Shown: positions 47,280 to 58,680, numbered from the stretch's first letter. The stretch is 64,000 nucleotides of DNA from Gnetum montanum (GCA_015680685.1 MNCI01006012.1:134457-198456); one strand, 5' to 3'. The notes: generated by a model not told the origin, from the sequence alone. Translations and numbers: made by a program.

Positions 47280-49255
47280 ATGTCTCTCTCACAAGATTAT
47301 GATAATGCAACAACCAGTAAGGAAATTCATTGGAGAACCAACGAATTATACAATCATGAAGATCAAGTTTGGAGTACCCAATTTGATGTAGCGGTCTCCT
47401 ATGAGCATAAACGCAAACAACATCATCCCAACTCACAACTGCATAACATACCTAGTGACGATGAACCTCTACTGGCCACTACAAGCCTAACAAATATACA
47501 AGAGGCTATTCGAATATCCTATAGGCATCGTAAAAAAATCCATCTACCCAGGCTTGACTTAAACAACTTTTCAAAGTTTTTAGGAGGCTATGATTTAGAT
47601 CCACAACATCATCTACAAGCTTTCCATGATGCCTATGTATGGAATAACATTGATAATGGATGGAAAAAACTTAAGCTTTTTCCTTTGACACTCGTTAGCC
47701 AAGCAAAAGTATGGTACAGGTCCTTATGAAAAAAATCAATTTGACGTTGGCTAACAATGGTATAACTATTTAATGAAATATATCAAACCTGTGCGAGAGT
47801 GTCAACCTTGAGGAGACAAATCCAAGAGTGAAAAAAAGTGTAACATGAACCCTTGGACATGGCCCTATAAAGATATTATGCACTATTAAATAATTGCCAA
47901 GGCCATGGGTTCTCCAAGGAGAGGCTAATGTACCATATCATAGATGGGCTCTGTAATGAAACAAGGGAAACCTTAGGGATGTATTCCCTAGGTCAACTAT
48001 ATGAACTATGAACCCATTAATTCCAAGAGCTTATTAAGTGGTGATAAAAGAAGAAGGAGAAATGGCTAAATGGGAGAATGTTGAAAAATCTCAACGGGAC
48101 CAAAATATCAACCTAAAAAAGGTCCATAATCAGGAAGAGGAAAAATCAACTCACCTTAAGGAGGTGGAACCATCTTTACCAATATTAAAATCACTAGACG
48201 AAAGTGAGGCAAAGATTAATAGGATGATGGAATGGATACATAAGAAATGTGGAGAAAATGCCAACATTATTGGAGATAGAGTTATGACAATCCAAGAAAT
48301 AGGATAAAACACATTTAGAAAATCGGAAACAAGGGTTGAAGAGAACAAGAACTTAACTACCAATCATACGTATCAATGTAAAATTTGCTTGTACAATCAC
48401 CCCAAGGGTCAATGCCCAATCCCGTTACATTTACATGAACATTGGAGAAGAGTGTTACATCCAGAGTTCGTACAAAAATATTGTGTTCAATCACAGTGGC
48501 AAAAATCCTAGTCGTGGAGGAGGCCACCCTCAAACTAGTCACACCCTTCATATCATCTAAACCTAAGAACTTATGAAGTTCAACATCCTATTTCCCCAAC
48601 CGGGTCAACACCCTCTATCTCACCACATTATTATTATTCTTCTCAATACCATCAACCCATATCCTCTTCAACACAGCCACCACCTTGGATACCTTACACT
48701 CCTCCTCAATTTCAATATTCTCATCCTTCGCCTCCTTCTATATCACCACCAATTGTACTTGAGCTATTTGCACCACAGTATCAACCTATGAATATTACTT
48801 GTGATTCTCCTATCATCAACAGTGGAAACCCTCTACAACATCGAAGGTGTCCCTTCTTTAGACATGACCATATAAAGGGATAGCATAGTTCTGAGACCAC
48901 TACATCTTCCAACCAAGCACAAGTCCAACACTGTGGTGCATCTTTCTCCTCGAAACCAATGCCTCATGTTACCTTATCAGGGCCACCACTCAATACTCCA
49001 ACAACCATGGGGCCTAATGAATATAGCCACATGGGGAAACATGTTGATCCTTACATACCATCTTACAATCACAAGTACCATAGTGGGTCAACCCCTTATA
49101 AATTAACCACATCTTATAACTTTCCCCACTATGTCAACTCTAATCAAGTCTGTGACCAGGTCCCAATATTTTCAACATGTAAGGATCCCAACCTTTCATT
49201 TATTAATCCTAGCTATGCTCAACCATTTAGTTATGGGGGGTATCCTCCATTCTAG
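47280..49255 (+). pseudogene. Gag of E1
   Basis: The open run at 47280-47729 (149 codons) starts MSLSQDYDNATTSKEIHW and holds LPRLDLNNFSKFLGGYDLD and KLKLFPLTLVSQAKVWYRSL, the N-terminal half of a Retrotrans_gag domain. After a frameshift it continues ARVSTLRRQIQE, EPLDMAL, HGFSKERLMYHIIDGLCNE. A Lys/Glu-rich part follows (48038-48307), then a variant zinc knuckle CKIC-LYN-H-PKGQ-C (48377-48415), then a Pro/His/Tyr-rich tail to 49255 with a second Cys/His patch (CPFFRHDHIKG, about 48850). It would form particles and bind RNA. E2 and E3 have the same blocks. Confidence 0.75.
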
Positions 49256-49259
49256 CAAA

Positions 49260-50590
49260 CAGGATTAATAAATATTTTTCTTTTTCTTTAATTTTACAAT
49301 TTTTTTCCAGTTTTTCATCTTTCAAATTATTGTTTTATCTTTTTATTTTCTTTTTTTATGAGTAATCTCATCTATGAATAAAGAACTCATGTGACTCATT
49401 GGTTGAGGTGTTGTTCTCTACTATCAAGTCTTAGGTGACTAATTACTTGAACAACGAGCCCACAACATTCACCTATCCATTCCATTAATAAGAGGTTCTA
49501 CCCTAGGTACAATGATATTTCTAATCATTAAAACTTAAAGTAACCTTATGTTATTATACCCAGAGCGAAGCAGAATGGACTAAGTGGGAATGGCTAGGGT
49601 GTAACATCAAGCATACTTGTGGATTCTCTTTGGTGACATCTGTAGGAGTTATCATGCAGCTTGGTTGTACTAAGATCCTTGTAGATCTAATGAAAAATGG
49701 AAGTAAGAGTAATCAAAAGGCACTCAATCAAGGAAACTCAATGCTATTCTAGGAGGTCCCATTGGAAAGACATGCACCCATGCCTGAAGGTAGGCAGCTT
49801 CTCTAGCTTAAGTATTCATTCAAAACAAAAGAGAAGAAGAGTGCCACAAAGCAAAATCACTCCTCCCTTGTACGAAGTGTCAAGTGATCGTACTCCTTGC
49901 CATCATGATGCTCTTATTGTTATCTATCATTGGGAAAAAACAATGTGATGCCATTGATTAGAGGAATGGACTTGGTCCTAATTTTTTAACAATAGGTTAA
50001 TGACACATTAATCATGCCTTACATTGAGGATTCATTATGCCCAAGTCAATTACCTCATGTCCCAATCTCTGCAATCCCTTCTACAATTCACTACATCTCA
50101 TTGTTCATGAATTTGTGACTCGTGTCTTATGTAGCATTGAATTCATACCTCATCATGGTGGTATCTACACGTGTGTGTGTTTTGGAACTGGTGCAGATTA
50201 CATTTAACCCTTCTAGTACCTACATACATTTTAAGGTGTGGTTTTGCAAGGGAATTATAGGTTGGAACCTGCTTTGGGGAGGATCCAATTGCATAACCCT
50301 TTTAATCTACACTCTCAACACATCACCATTACATCATTTTATACCCTCCAAGAATTACAATACTCTTTTCCTCATCATCCTTCTAGTTTAAATGTTCCTA
50401 TGAACTGACACATGTCCCTTCTCCTCATCCAATTCATGCATTCCATTGTTAGCTTCTACATCATTATATTTTTTGTGCCTTCAGGACTATTTAATATTGC
50501 CCTGGACCTTTTACACCAGCTTCAAGATCTTCATTTTTGAGTTTAGAATTTTAGAAATTTATCAATTTTTCTAAGTACCCTACTTTAAGC
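49260..50590 (+). other. E1 interior between gag and the promoter-like module
   Basis: Homologous to 60900-62175 in E3. There are short open runs (49697-49948, 50122-50391). A stretch near 49620-49710 (GFSLVTSVGVIMQLGCTKIL) is conserved in E3 as protein-like sequence but is too short to identify; I considered retropepsin and could not support it. No RT or integrase motif seen. Confidence 0.4.
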
Positions 50591-50595
50591 AAGCC

Positions 50596-50683
50596 GCAAT
50601 ATCACATATGTGCTATCATGTCTGATGTGATATTAGGGCCATGCTATCACGTATGCAATATCATGTCACACAAATATATATGG
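50596..50683 (+). promoter_or_regulatory. Internal promoter-like module of E1
   Basis: CAATATCAC, GTGATATT, GCTATCACGTATGC and AATATCATG repeat the palindromic style of the LTR U3 cluster within about 75 bp. AAATATATATGG follows at 50672-50683. It sits about 515 bp before the ORF2 ATG, with a leader that has no long open frame. E2 has an equivalent module and E3 keeps the motifs (62183-62211) but not the TATA-like run. Promoter activity is inferred. Confidence 0.55.
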
Positions 50684-51134
50684 AAGCCCCCCCCCCCCTC
50701 GGACATGCCAACATCATTTTAAACTATTCACACAGGGGAATGTTTTAAATTTTCTTCTACGACTCATGACTTGCGCACCTCTTGTAACAATAGCCATAAC
50801 TTGCTCACTAGTGCTCCAATTCTTGTTCTGAAAGAACCTACTTGAACCTGGAGTATTCAGCTTAGTCATGGGGGAGGGATACACTACAAATTACATATAA
50901 ATTTTTCAAAAATTTTCATCATCTGAAGGATACTATAAAGGGTAATTGATTACAAATAATGATGATAAACATGTGCCAAAAACAATCTTATCTCCTCACC
51001 TACACCAGGAAATTAAATTTTAAAGCCATCTAATCAAATTAAGGGGTCCAATATTAAAACTTTTAGGGGACATTTCCACAAGATTTTCTAACTTTGTATC
51101 ACATGAAATAAGAAACGCATTCATTAAGGCAGAA

Positions 51135-51195
51135 GTAAGGTATAACTTAAATTTTGTAAACAACCTTACTAATGGTCAGCCTTGTGTGATTGCAA
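51135..51195 (+). promoter_or_regulatory. Intron-like segment before ORF2, E1
   Basis: GAA|GTAAGGT opens the segment, CTTACTAATG (a good branch-point match) lies about 28 nt before the end, and TGATTGCAA|ATGG closes it. The final AG has decayed to AA here; E2 (GCAG) and E3 (ATAG) retain it. Length 61 nt in E1 and E3. Confidence 0.5.
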
Positions 51196-53937
51196 ATGGT
51201 CCCTAAATGTGAACAACAAGAAGGACCCTCTCAAGGTGTGTCCAAGTAATCCAGGAGAGGTAGAGAACAAGCATCCCTCGAATAGCATGTAGAGCAGGAG
51301 GTGCAATCATTCAGCATCCATCAAGAGATTCCTGCTATTGCACAGTTGGGATAGGCAGAAGGAACTACTAAAGCACCTAAACAGAGACAACAACTCACAT
51401 TATCCCTGGAGTGTGTCTAGGCTATCCGAGAAAGGTCCACATTGGCAACTGTGATCATGGAATTAAACGTTGGACCTTTCACAGAATTAGCTTCTGAGGC
51501 TATGCGGGACCAACTCAAAGGATCTCCATTATGGCCTATCCTCTCTAAAATTGGTGCTTGGTACTTAGAAGAAATGTACCAATTTTGGCATAATAAGGAA
51601 GAAGGCACCATAGTTGACATTTGTGGTGTGTGTCTAGATTTTTCCACTAAGGCCATCTCAGAAGTCTTAAATCTTTTGAATACAGGGCCAAAAGTTGCTC
51701 ACCTATCCACTCACTCTGATGTTGATGCATGAAGAGTTTGGTTGGACAAGGCCTATGACAAAGAGGACAAGACATATGGAGAGTTGATACTGGAAGAAAG
51801 GATATACTTCAAAATTGGCACTTATCACATCTTCCCCATGAGAAAATTAAAAATAATATCAACGTATGTAGCAAGAGGAATTGTGATATTGATGGGAAAG
51901 GCTAATGCTAACCTTTCCCATCTGTATCTCATGGAGATCTTGAGATAGTTTGAAGAACACAAGACAAGGAAGTACGTGTTACCCTTCCCTTGTCTCATTA
52001 GGAAGCTATGCAAGCATGCTAAAATTCTAGAGTACACCAATGACATCCCTAGAAGAGCCCAAAATGCTTCATTCACTAAATTTTTGATGCCATCATCCCC
52101 AAGGAAAAGTACTAGTGAGACACTGGAGCCAAAGTAAGAATAGACAGTGAGGCCCAGCCAACAACAAGAAGCAGGGCCCAGCACAAGCTAGCGAGACCAA
52201 CTGTCACCACTGTTGTAGGATTATCGACTATGGATGAGCCATCTCAGGGCCATCACTAAGACGGTTAGTTGGAAAAGTCATCATGATGTTAATCTCTTCC
52301 ACATCATCAATGACACTATACAACCCACAATTTCTATTGATCATGCACAAGGCGAGATGTCCATCCAAACAGGAGGAGGGGAGACTCATTGGTCACAATA
52401 GATTCCAGGGAATGCTATGTCTTTCTAGGTGCAATTGGAAATGGGTGAAGGGGCCACAGTGGTGGTCATGCAACACTAGGATGCAAAAGGAGTTGCAGAA
52501 TTGGTCATAGATTTCATCAAGGAGTCCTTCAACATCTCTATTGTGCCACTGGTGGATTTTGCACGAGCACAAGATCCTCAAACTATGGCCGGTCCCTCAA
52601 TGACTCCCACGGAGCATGAGGATGTCCTTGATCGATTACTGTAGATAGGACAAGTAATGACATCCTTGTTCGACATCCCACAAGATGTCACAATAGCACA
52701 ATCAGACCTCATCTCCACCAAAGGAAAGCTAGTCATGGCAGAGATTAGGGTTGAGCATGTGGAAATGGAGTTGGCAAGACTCCAAGAAAGGCTCATTACC
52801 TTGCAAGCTACATAGCAAGACCCATCTCAATTCATTCTCGTAGACTAGCTGGACACTTTTAGGATGCAGCAACTCAATAAACTATTCACAGATAATAAAA
52901 GAGTGGCAAAGGAGAAGGAGAAGGCTGATTGGGATGCCTCCAAGGCACAAGCGCAAACCTACACACACACCAAGGCACTCAGAGCCTTATAGGAAGAGAA
53001 TAAATTTCTTACTACTAACAATATTTAGTTGACCACTGTGGAGAAACAAAAGAATGTTCTCGAGGAAAACTTTCACCAATTACAAGAACAATTAGTCAGG
53101 GTCAACCAAAACATGAATCGTTTGGCCAGAGAAAATCAAACCCTCTTAATGGAGGAGGTACATGCAATCCGTTAGAAGACAACCATCAAAATAAGCGCAT
53201 GGAAAAATAAGGCCAAGTGGCATGAAAATTTAAAGGAGCACTTCAAAGACCAGGTGGGGATGTACAAGCAACTCATAGAAAAGGAGATCTATATGGCTAA
53301 GGCCCACATCAATACTTTCGGTGCTCAACACACTGATTGGCGAGCCATATTGGATACATATGCATTTTCCCACCAAGCAGAGCTTAAAAGCTAGGACCTG
53401 CCGATTCAAGATCTCATAGAGTACATGGAATTGGCAAACTTGCAGTATGCCAATCTAGCCATGTTGATAGCAGGATGCCCGAGAATAGAGCTCGAGAAGT
53501 AGGTAGCTACCACCTATACCAAATATGAAGTAGAATTTGCATAGCACAAGAAAATGTTGCAGAAGCTGGAAGTTACAAATTCTGAACTAGAGGTGGTTAA
53601 AACCAGCTACCAAGGGTAGAAAGATGTCAAAAGGGACTTGGCTCAATAGCTTATAGATTTCTAGGAGTATAGGGATAAAGCCAGAGCCTACAAGAAGGAA
53701 TGATGGTTGTTTGTGGCTTGGTATGTTAAAGCAAATCAAATGTTCCTACAACTACCATGTCCATGGGAGGTGCCAACTCTATCAAACATTGGAGCATTAG
53801 CATGGACTGTACAAGACCCCAAAATTGAAGAGGAAAAGCTCCAAGCATTATTGCAGAGCCATCAAATTCCAAAATATAGAGCACAAGACAAGGAGAAGCA
53901 TCCCATAGAGGAGCCACCACCACCTGGAACCACATGA
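51196..53937 (+). pseudogene. ORF2 of E1: plant-transposon-like domain plus coiled coil
   Basis: A single frame runs about 914 codons from ATG (51196) to TGA (53935-53937) with about 26 internal stops and no net frameshift. Residues about 80-280 contain GPFTELASEAMRDQLKGSPL, GAWYLEEMYQFWHNKEEGT, LDFSTKAISEVLNL, YDKEDKTYGEL and LPFPCLIRKLCKHAKI. These blocks resemble the domain annotated in plants as 'putative plant transposon protein' (…F…In..L… and FP.LI..LC). Then EDVLDRLL (about residue 475) and a long Gln/Glu/Lys coiled coil (about 500-840). The C-terminus is Pro-rich. Most stops are TAG where E3 or E2 has CAG, CAA or TGG. Function unknown; it is not a polymerase or integrase. Confidence 0.7.
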
Positions 53938-54118
53938 GTTCCACAAAATTTTGTAATTTTTTTGTTCGCATCCCAATTTTGTTGTATTCAATTCCCCACT
54001 GAGGCATGAATGAATTCCCAGTCAGTCAATAATCCCATACCTATCCACTGTATAATCAATGGAGCTTATTCTCATTTTGTTTGACTCGAGGATAAGTTTT
54101 CATTTAGTCATAGGGATA

Positions 54119-55110
54119 TGATGAATCATGATTCATTAGGTTATGATATCGTACCCATGATATCATGTACGTGATATCAGGTACATGATATCGCGACCTG
54201 GCTCGTGATATCAAATGCGAGATATTTTGACTCCTGTGTGGGCCTATAAATACACATGTAGGTGTAAGGAGTTAAGGGATTCAGGTTTTAGAATTAGTTT
54301 GTAGTCCATTTCAGAATTTAGCTTTCATTTTATTTCTTCTCAACTTTTTTTCCCCCAGTGCATGCCCATAGTATGATGATTGTAATTGTACGGCACCCTT
54401 ATTCAAGTGTGACGTACTTNCAGTTTGTAGTCCATTTCAGAATTTAGCTTTCATTTTATTTCTTCTCAACTTTTTTCCCCCAGTGCATGCCCATAGTGTG
54501 ATGATTGTAATTGTACGGCACCCTTATTCAAGTGTGACGTACTTGGACATGCACATGACTGGAAATAAAGATTGAGATTACTTCATCATTGCAACATTCA
54601 CCTAGTTTAATTATTTAACTGTTATTGTTATTTATTGCTTTCGTAATTAATCTTTCTTCACCCTAAACTCCTTAAACACAAAATGAGTATGACTTAATCA
54701 CGAGCATTTAAGTGTGACTACTTGGTATCCTGGTAGCATACCTAGGACATGCACTGGGTAATCCCAGCAATAGTCGTACACGAGGTCCAAGATGTGTACA
54801 GATGATAAATGGATGGATCCTCATTGCACTTAGGCTAGCTTAGACTCTCTTCACCCTTTCTCTCTTAGATTAACAAGTTATTTTCCATTACCGCTAGGAG
54901 TAGCACTAAGTTAGAAACCACATCATACACCTCACTCTAGACTAAACCATATGTGACAAAGCAAATACTAGTCCAAGTGGGAAGACAAAGAACTATGATC
55001 AACAAGTAACTATCTAGATACCACAACTAGCCCTTTTGTAGAGTTTGACCGAATTGTGCGTAAATGCTCTATTCATATGGTTGAGTGTAGGGGTACCTCG
55101 CCACTCATCA
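54119..55110 (+). repeat. 3' LTR of E1
   Basis: Begins TGATGAATCATG and ends CACTCATCA; TATAAATA at 54245-54252. It contains the N at 54420 with a duplicate of about 121 bp on either side. Removing that gives about 870 bp, in line with the 820-884 bp of the other family E LTRs. Confidence 0.9.
54298..54544 (+). repeat. Near-identical duplication around an N (assembly join)
   Basis: 54298-54419 and 54422-54544 differ by about one T in a T-run and one A/G. The N lies exactly between them. No other LTR of the family has this duplication, so unmerged overlapping contigs are the best explanation. Confidence 0.8.
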
Positions 55111-55115
55111 TCTTT

Positions 55116-55800
55116 ATTTTTTCGCAAGTTTTCAAAGTAAAACTTAATTGTTGAAGTTTGATTATCCAATTAGATCTCTTTTATCCTATTTCATTTTGTG
55201 AGAGGAACTATCTTACTGCTAGCTCTACAATCATGATATAAATCAAAGCATTCTGTAAATAATACTTAGAATGTATTGATGCTTTAATCACAACAAATGG
55301 TTGTTTTTCTAATTTAGAGTACTTTCTTTTAACTCCTTTAAATTGGTAACTGAAAATTTCTATTGTTTTTTTCTTTTGTTCCATCGTTTTGTGTTAATAG
55401 TGCAGCCAATGAATTCTTTCAAGAAAAAGCATATAAACAGAAATCTTCTCTTAATTTTTGTTTCACCAAATATGGGGCTTCCAAAATGGATCTCTTAATT
55501 TGATCCAAAGCTTCAAGTAATTTGTTAGTCTTTCTTACTTCAACGTTCTTTTTCAACATCTGTGAAAGACATTTTGTTATTTCTGTAAATCCAGAAATAA
55601 ATTTCTTAACAAAGTTTACTTTCCCAAAGAAAGATTTTAGTGCCTTTTTATTCGTAGTATGTTCTATACCTTGAATGGCTTCAATTCTAGCTTAATCAAT
55701 AGCTATCATCTTCTGACAAATTATGTGCCCAAGTAGACTACTTGATTTTACTTCAAAAATACACATTTTGGGATTTAAAGGAATACCAAATTTCTTACAT
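55116..55800 (-). pseudogene. Family G copy B, RNase H and RT connection
   Basis: Continuation of copy B across E1, homologous to 27090-27770 of copy A. It covers the gypsy RNase H and the post-RT connection (minus LKSFFGKVNFVKKFI-like, near 55640). Homology stops at about 55800, so the RT, archaeal-type RNase H, protease and gag of this copy are missing. Confidence 0.7.
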
Positions 55801-57084
55801 TAGTTACGCTATTCATCCAATTCATATTTATCTATATCTCTTAGTTTATGGATTTATTTTTAAAACTCATAAAAATATAAAAATGGCCCAAATAAACATC
55901 CATGGTGCATAGTTGTAATGCATAAGATGCAATCCTCCTTCAATGTATTTTTTTAATTTCCTCTATGCTTCAATCTTGATGTTGTGTTGTTGCTAACGGT
56001 CTAGGAATTGATATCCTACTAAGGTTTTTCCTAGGGTAACTCTATGTATTTCCAATTTATGCTATCTTCCTTTTTTTTAATCAAAAATTTATTAGTATTA
56101 TGTGTGAAATATTGGGAATAACAACTTGAATGTGCCTTGGGAATGCCTCAATGGTCATACATGTAGACTGTTGCTCTTGCTTCTACTCCTAGAACCTAGT
56201 TAAGAAGTTACATATTTGCCATCACATTAATTAGTAGGTATGTTACTTTGCATGATGGGTAGGCATGCCTACATCATCATTAACATGTATGTAGTTTTTT
56301 ATTGTTTGAAAACATATATAATTCTTCATAAAGGTGGGTTCCTTTCTGTTTTTTTGTTTTGCTTTGCTTTTTTTTTTTTGTTGCTGCTAAATTTACTTGT
56401 CATTGTGGAGATCTAGAATGATATATGCATGGTCACATGACTAACTATGCTTGCAATGAATAGCTATTATGACTAGGCATATGGTACTCCCTAGTTAGTT
56501 AGTTGTATCCTTTTCTACTAACAATAACTCATTATATAGCATGCTATTTTTCGATTTAGAAAATTAAATTTATAGAAGAAAAACTAAAGGCACCTATGAT
56601 TTATTATATGACATAGAATATAAATTTTGAATAGCTCATCATATAGTACACTATTTTTGGATTTAAAAAATCTAAATTCATAAAAGAAAAAGTAAAGACA
56701 CCTTTTTATCATCTACATGATTCATTATATGACATAACATAGAAATTCTTAAAGTGAAAATTTTACTTAAATCCATGAAGACGAATACCTTTTACGAACT
56801 TTTTTTTTATTAATTTTAAGCTATTGGATCAATTTTAAAATAGCTTTTATAGTATTCTCTTTTTCAATTTATATTTTGTTGCCTAGTAAAATGCACATGT
56901 GACTTTGGGTTTCTAAGCTAAGAGTTTGTTTACTTTATCATAAGTTGAAACTAGAAATACACTTGAAATCTAAGGATTAGATTAATAATATTATGAACTT
57001 AATGATTAGATTAACAGTATTATAAAATTTATGAAATTGAAATTAATTATTAATATGTGATCGAAAATAAAAATGTTTTTGGTT
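55801..57084. other. Unassigned AT-rich sequence
   Basis: Not recognisably related to the LTR families around it. Contains T-rich low-complexity runs (56345-56385). This may be one of the few non-retrotransposon stretches in the window. Confidence 0.45.
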
Positions 57085-57158
57085 TGGCACCGCCCAAACT
57101 TGAACTAGAGACCTTTAGTGTGTTAGACTGACGTGAGTACCAACTACACCACGGCACC
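57085..57158 (-). tRNA. tRNA-Val(AAC), possibly decayed
   Basis: 74 nt on the minus strand. Acceptor stem GGTGCCG pairs with CGGTGCC (two G-U), discriminator A. The A-box region is TGGTGTAGTTGG, the anticodon loop CTAACAC carries AAC, and the T loop is TTCAAGT. It closely follows the plant nuclear tRNA-Val(AAC) sequence. Oddities are a C·A mismatch in the anticodon stem and several C-to-T type changes in the T stem, with GGTTCGA read as AGTTCAA, which weakens the B box. No CCA is encoded and no intron is seen. It may be a pseudogene. It is not near any LTR primer site, so it is not a primer-capture artefact. Confidence 0.85.
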
Positions 57159-57264
57159 TGAATAAACAGAAATTTTTGTTTAGTATTAATAACTTGGGAC
57201 AGTGTTAAACATTTTATACATTTTGTGGCCCACTCCGTTTCCCGAGCGAAGCCAAACTCAATGA
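57159..57264. other. Short GC-richer segment
   Basis: 57225-57268 (cccactccgtttcccgagcg… region) is GC-richer than its surroundings and lies just upstream of the tRNA on its strand. No gene could be assigned. Confidence 0.3.
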
Positions 57265-57831
57265 CAGCGCCTCATATATAGAGTTCCTTAAGTATATATG
57301 TGCTTCTTAATTTTGATTATGAAAGCTCTTTCCTTGCTTTTAGGTAAATTCTTGGGAATTTCTCAGCCAATGAGAAACTTTACTATGTCATCATATCAAT
57401 TTGTAATTTCAAAAAGAGCTAGCACTTCTTGTCTAGATTCTTTTGCTATCATCCTAGATAATACCATATTCTTTATTGTTTTGCAAGTTTTCAAAGTAAA
57501 ACTAAATTGCTGAAGTTTGATTAGTTAGATCTCCTTTTCCCTATTTTATTTTGTGATAGGAATTATCTTACTTTTGGCTCTACAATCATGATATGAATCA
57601 AAGCATTCTGTAAATAATACTTAGAATGTATCAAAGCTTTAATCACAACAAATGGTTGTTTTTCTAATTTAGAGTAATTTCTTTCAATTTTTTTTAATTG
57701 GTAACTAAAAATTTCTGTTGTTTTTTCTTCTGTTCCATCTTTTTGTGTCAATAGTGCAGCCAATGAATTCTTTGAAGAAAAAGCAGATAACCAAAAATCT
57801 TCTCTTAATTTTGGTTTCACTAGATATGGGG
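57265..57831 (-). pseudogene. Family G copy C fragment (RNase H to integrase linker)
   Basis: Homologous to 26890-27440 of copy A. The 57889-57563 open run includes REDFWLSAFSSKNSLAALLT, FSYQLKKIERNYSKLEKQPF and KYYLQNALIHIM, typical gypsy RNase H (AS…aa.LtQ; fSr.L…E.nYs..EkE). The first 19 or so codons of that run are E3 LTR sequence, not part of the domain. It is cut on the right by E3 at 57832. At the other end, homology starts abruptly at about 57265. Confidence 0.75.
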
Positions 57832-58659
57832 TGAGGCTCCGATATCGGACCACGTGATATCGCGACCTAAGAAGCGATCGGATACACAATATCGTGACTC
57901 CTATGTGGGCCTATAAATACACATGTAGGCACAAGGAGTTAGGAAGTCAGTTAATCGGTAGTTTTACCTAGAAGTTAGTTTTTATTTTTAGTTCTTTTGA
58001 ACACTTTCTCCCAGTGCATGCCCACAGTGTGATGATTGTAATTGTATGACACCTTTATTCAAGTGTGACGTACTTGGACACGCACATGACCGAAAATAAA
58101 GATCAAGATTACTTCATCATTGCAACATTCACTTAGTTTAATTATTTAATTACTTTCTTAATTAATAGGTCTCTACCCTCAACTTCTATAAAATGTGGAA
58201 TGAGTATGACCTAATAATGAGCATTTAAGTGTGACTACTTGGTAACCTAGTAGCGTACATAGGATCTATGCTTGATAATCCTAGTAGTAGTTATGCACGA
58301 GGTCCAAGATGAGTACAGATGATTAAGGAATGGATGCTCATCACACTTAAGCCAATTTAGACTCTCTCCTCCCATGTCCTATTAGCTTAGCTCTCTCTTC
58401 CTTTTCCTCCTAGCTTAATTAAAGTGATTTTCCATTGCCTCTAGGAGTAGCACTAGGTTAGAAACCACATCATACACCTCACTCTAGACTAAACCATATG
58501 TGACAAAGCATATACTAGTCCAGGTGGGAAGATAGCAGATTGCAATAAACAAGTAACTATCTTGATACCACAACTAGCCTTTCTACGAAGTTCAACCGGA
58601 TCATGTGTGAAATGTTCGTATTCATATGGTTGAGTGTAAGGGTACCTCACCATTCATCA
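57832..58659 (+). repeat. 5' LTR of E3
   Basis: 828 bp, starting TGAGGCTCCGATATC (the solo LTR has TGATGAGTCCCGATATC) and ending CATTCATCA. TATAAATA at 57912-57919, preceded by two GATATC and one AATATC. It retains both segments deleted from the E1 5' LTR. Confidence 0.9.
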
Positions 58660-58680
58660 TTGGCATCATTGCCGGGGATG
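58660..58680 (+). other. Primer binding site of E3 (tRNA-Asp type)
   Basis: TTGGCATCATTGCCGGGGAT, the best-preserved of the three family E primer sites. Confidence 0.8.

Larger units (their letters stand above)
46670..55110 (+). mobile_element. Element E1 (family E, pol-less LTR element)
   Basis: A complete element with a perfect target duplication TCTTT (46665-46669 and 55111-55115). The uninterrupted site reads 'catattctttattgtttt' in copy A (near 27087) and copy C (near 57467). Contents are the 5' LTR (46670-47145), primer site, gag (47280-49255), a promoter-like module (50596-50683), an intron-like segment (51135-51195), ORF2 (51196-53937) and the 3' LTR (54119-55110). The interior is 7.0 kb and shows no RT, RNase H, protease or integrase, so it would depend on proteins from another element. 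Confidence 0.9.

Noticed and set aside
49620-49710. Possible retropepsin in E1 (KILVDL, similar to (I/L)VD.G)
   Set aside because: No DSG/DTG triad and no downstream G(R/K)-type block; E3 has the same non-matching residues.
51196-53937. TAG read as a sense codon in ORF2
   Set aside because: The positions vary between CAG, CAA, TGG, TAA and TAG among E1, E2 and E3, which fits point-mutation decay; no plant nuclear code reassigns TAG.
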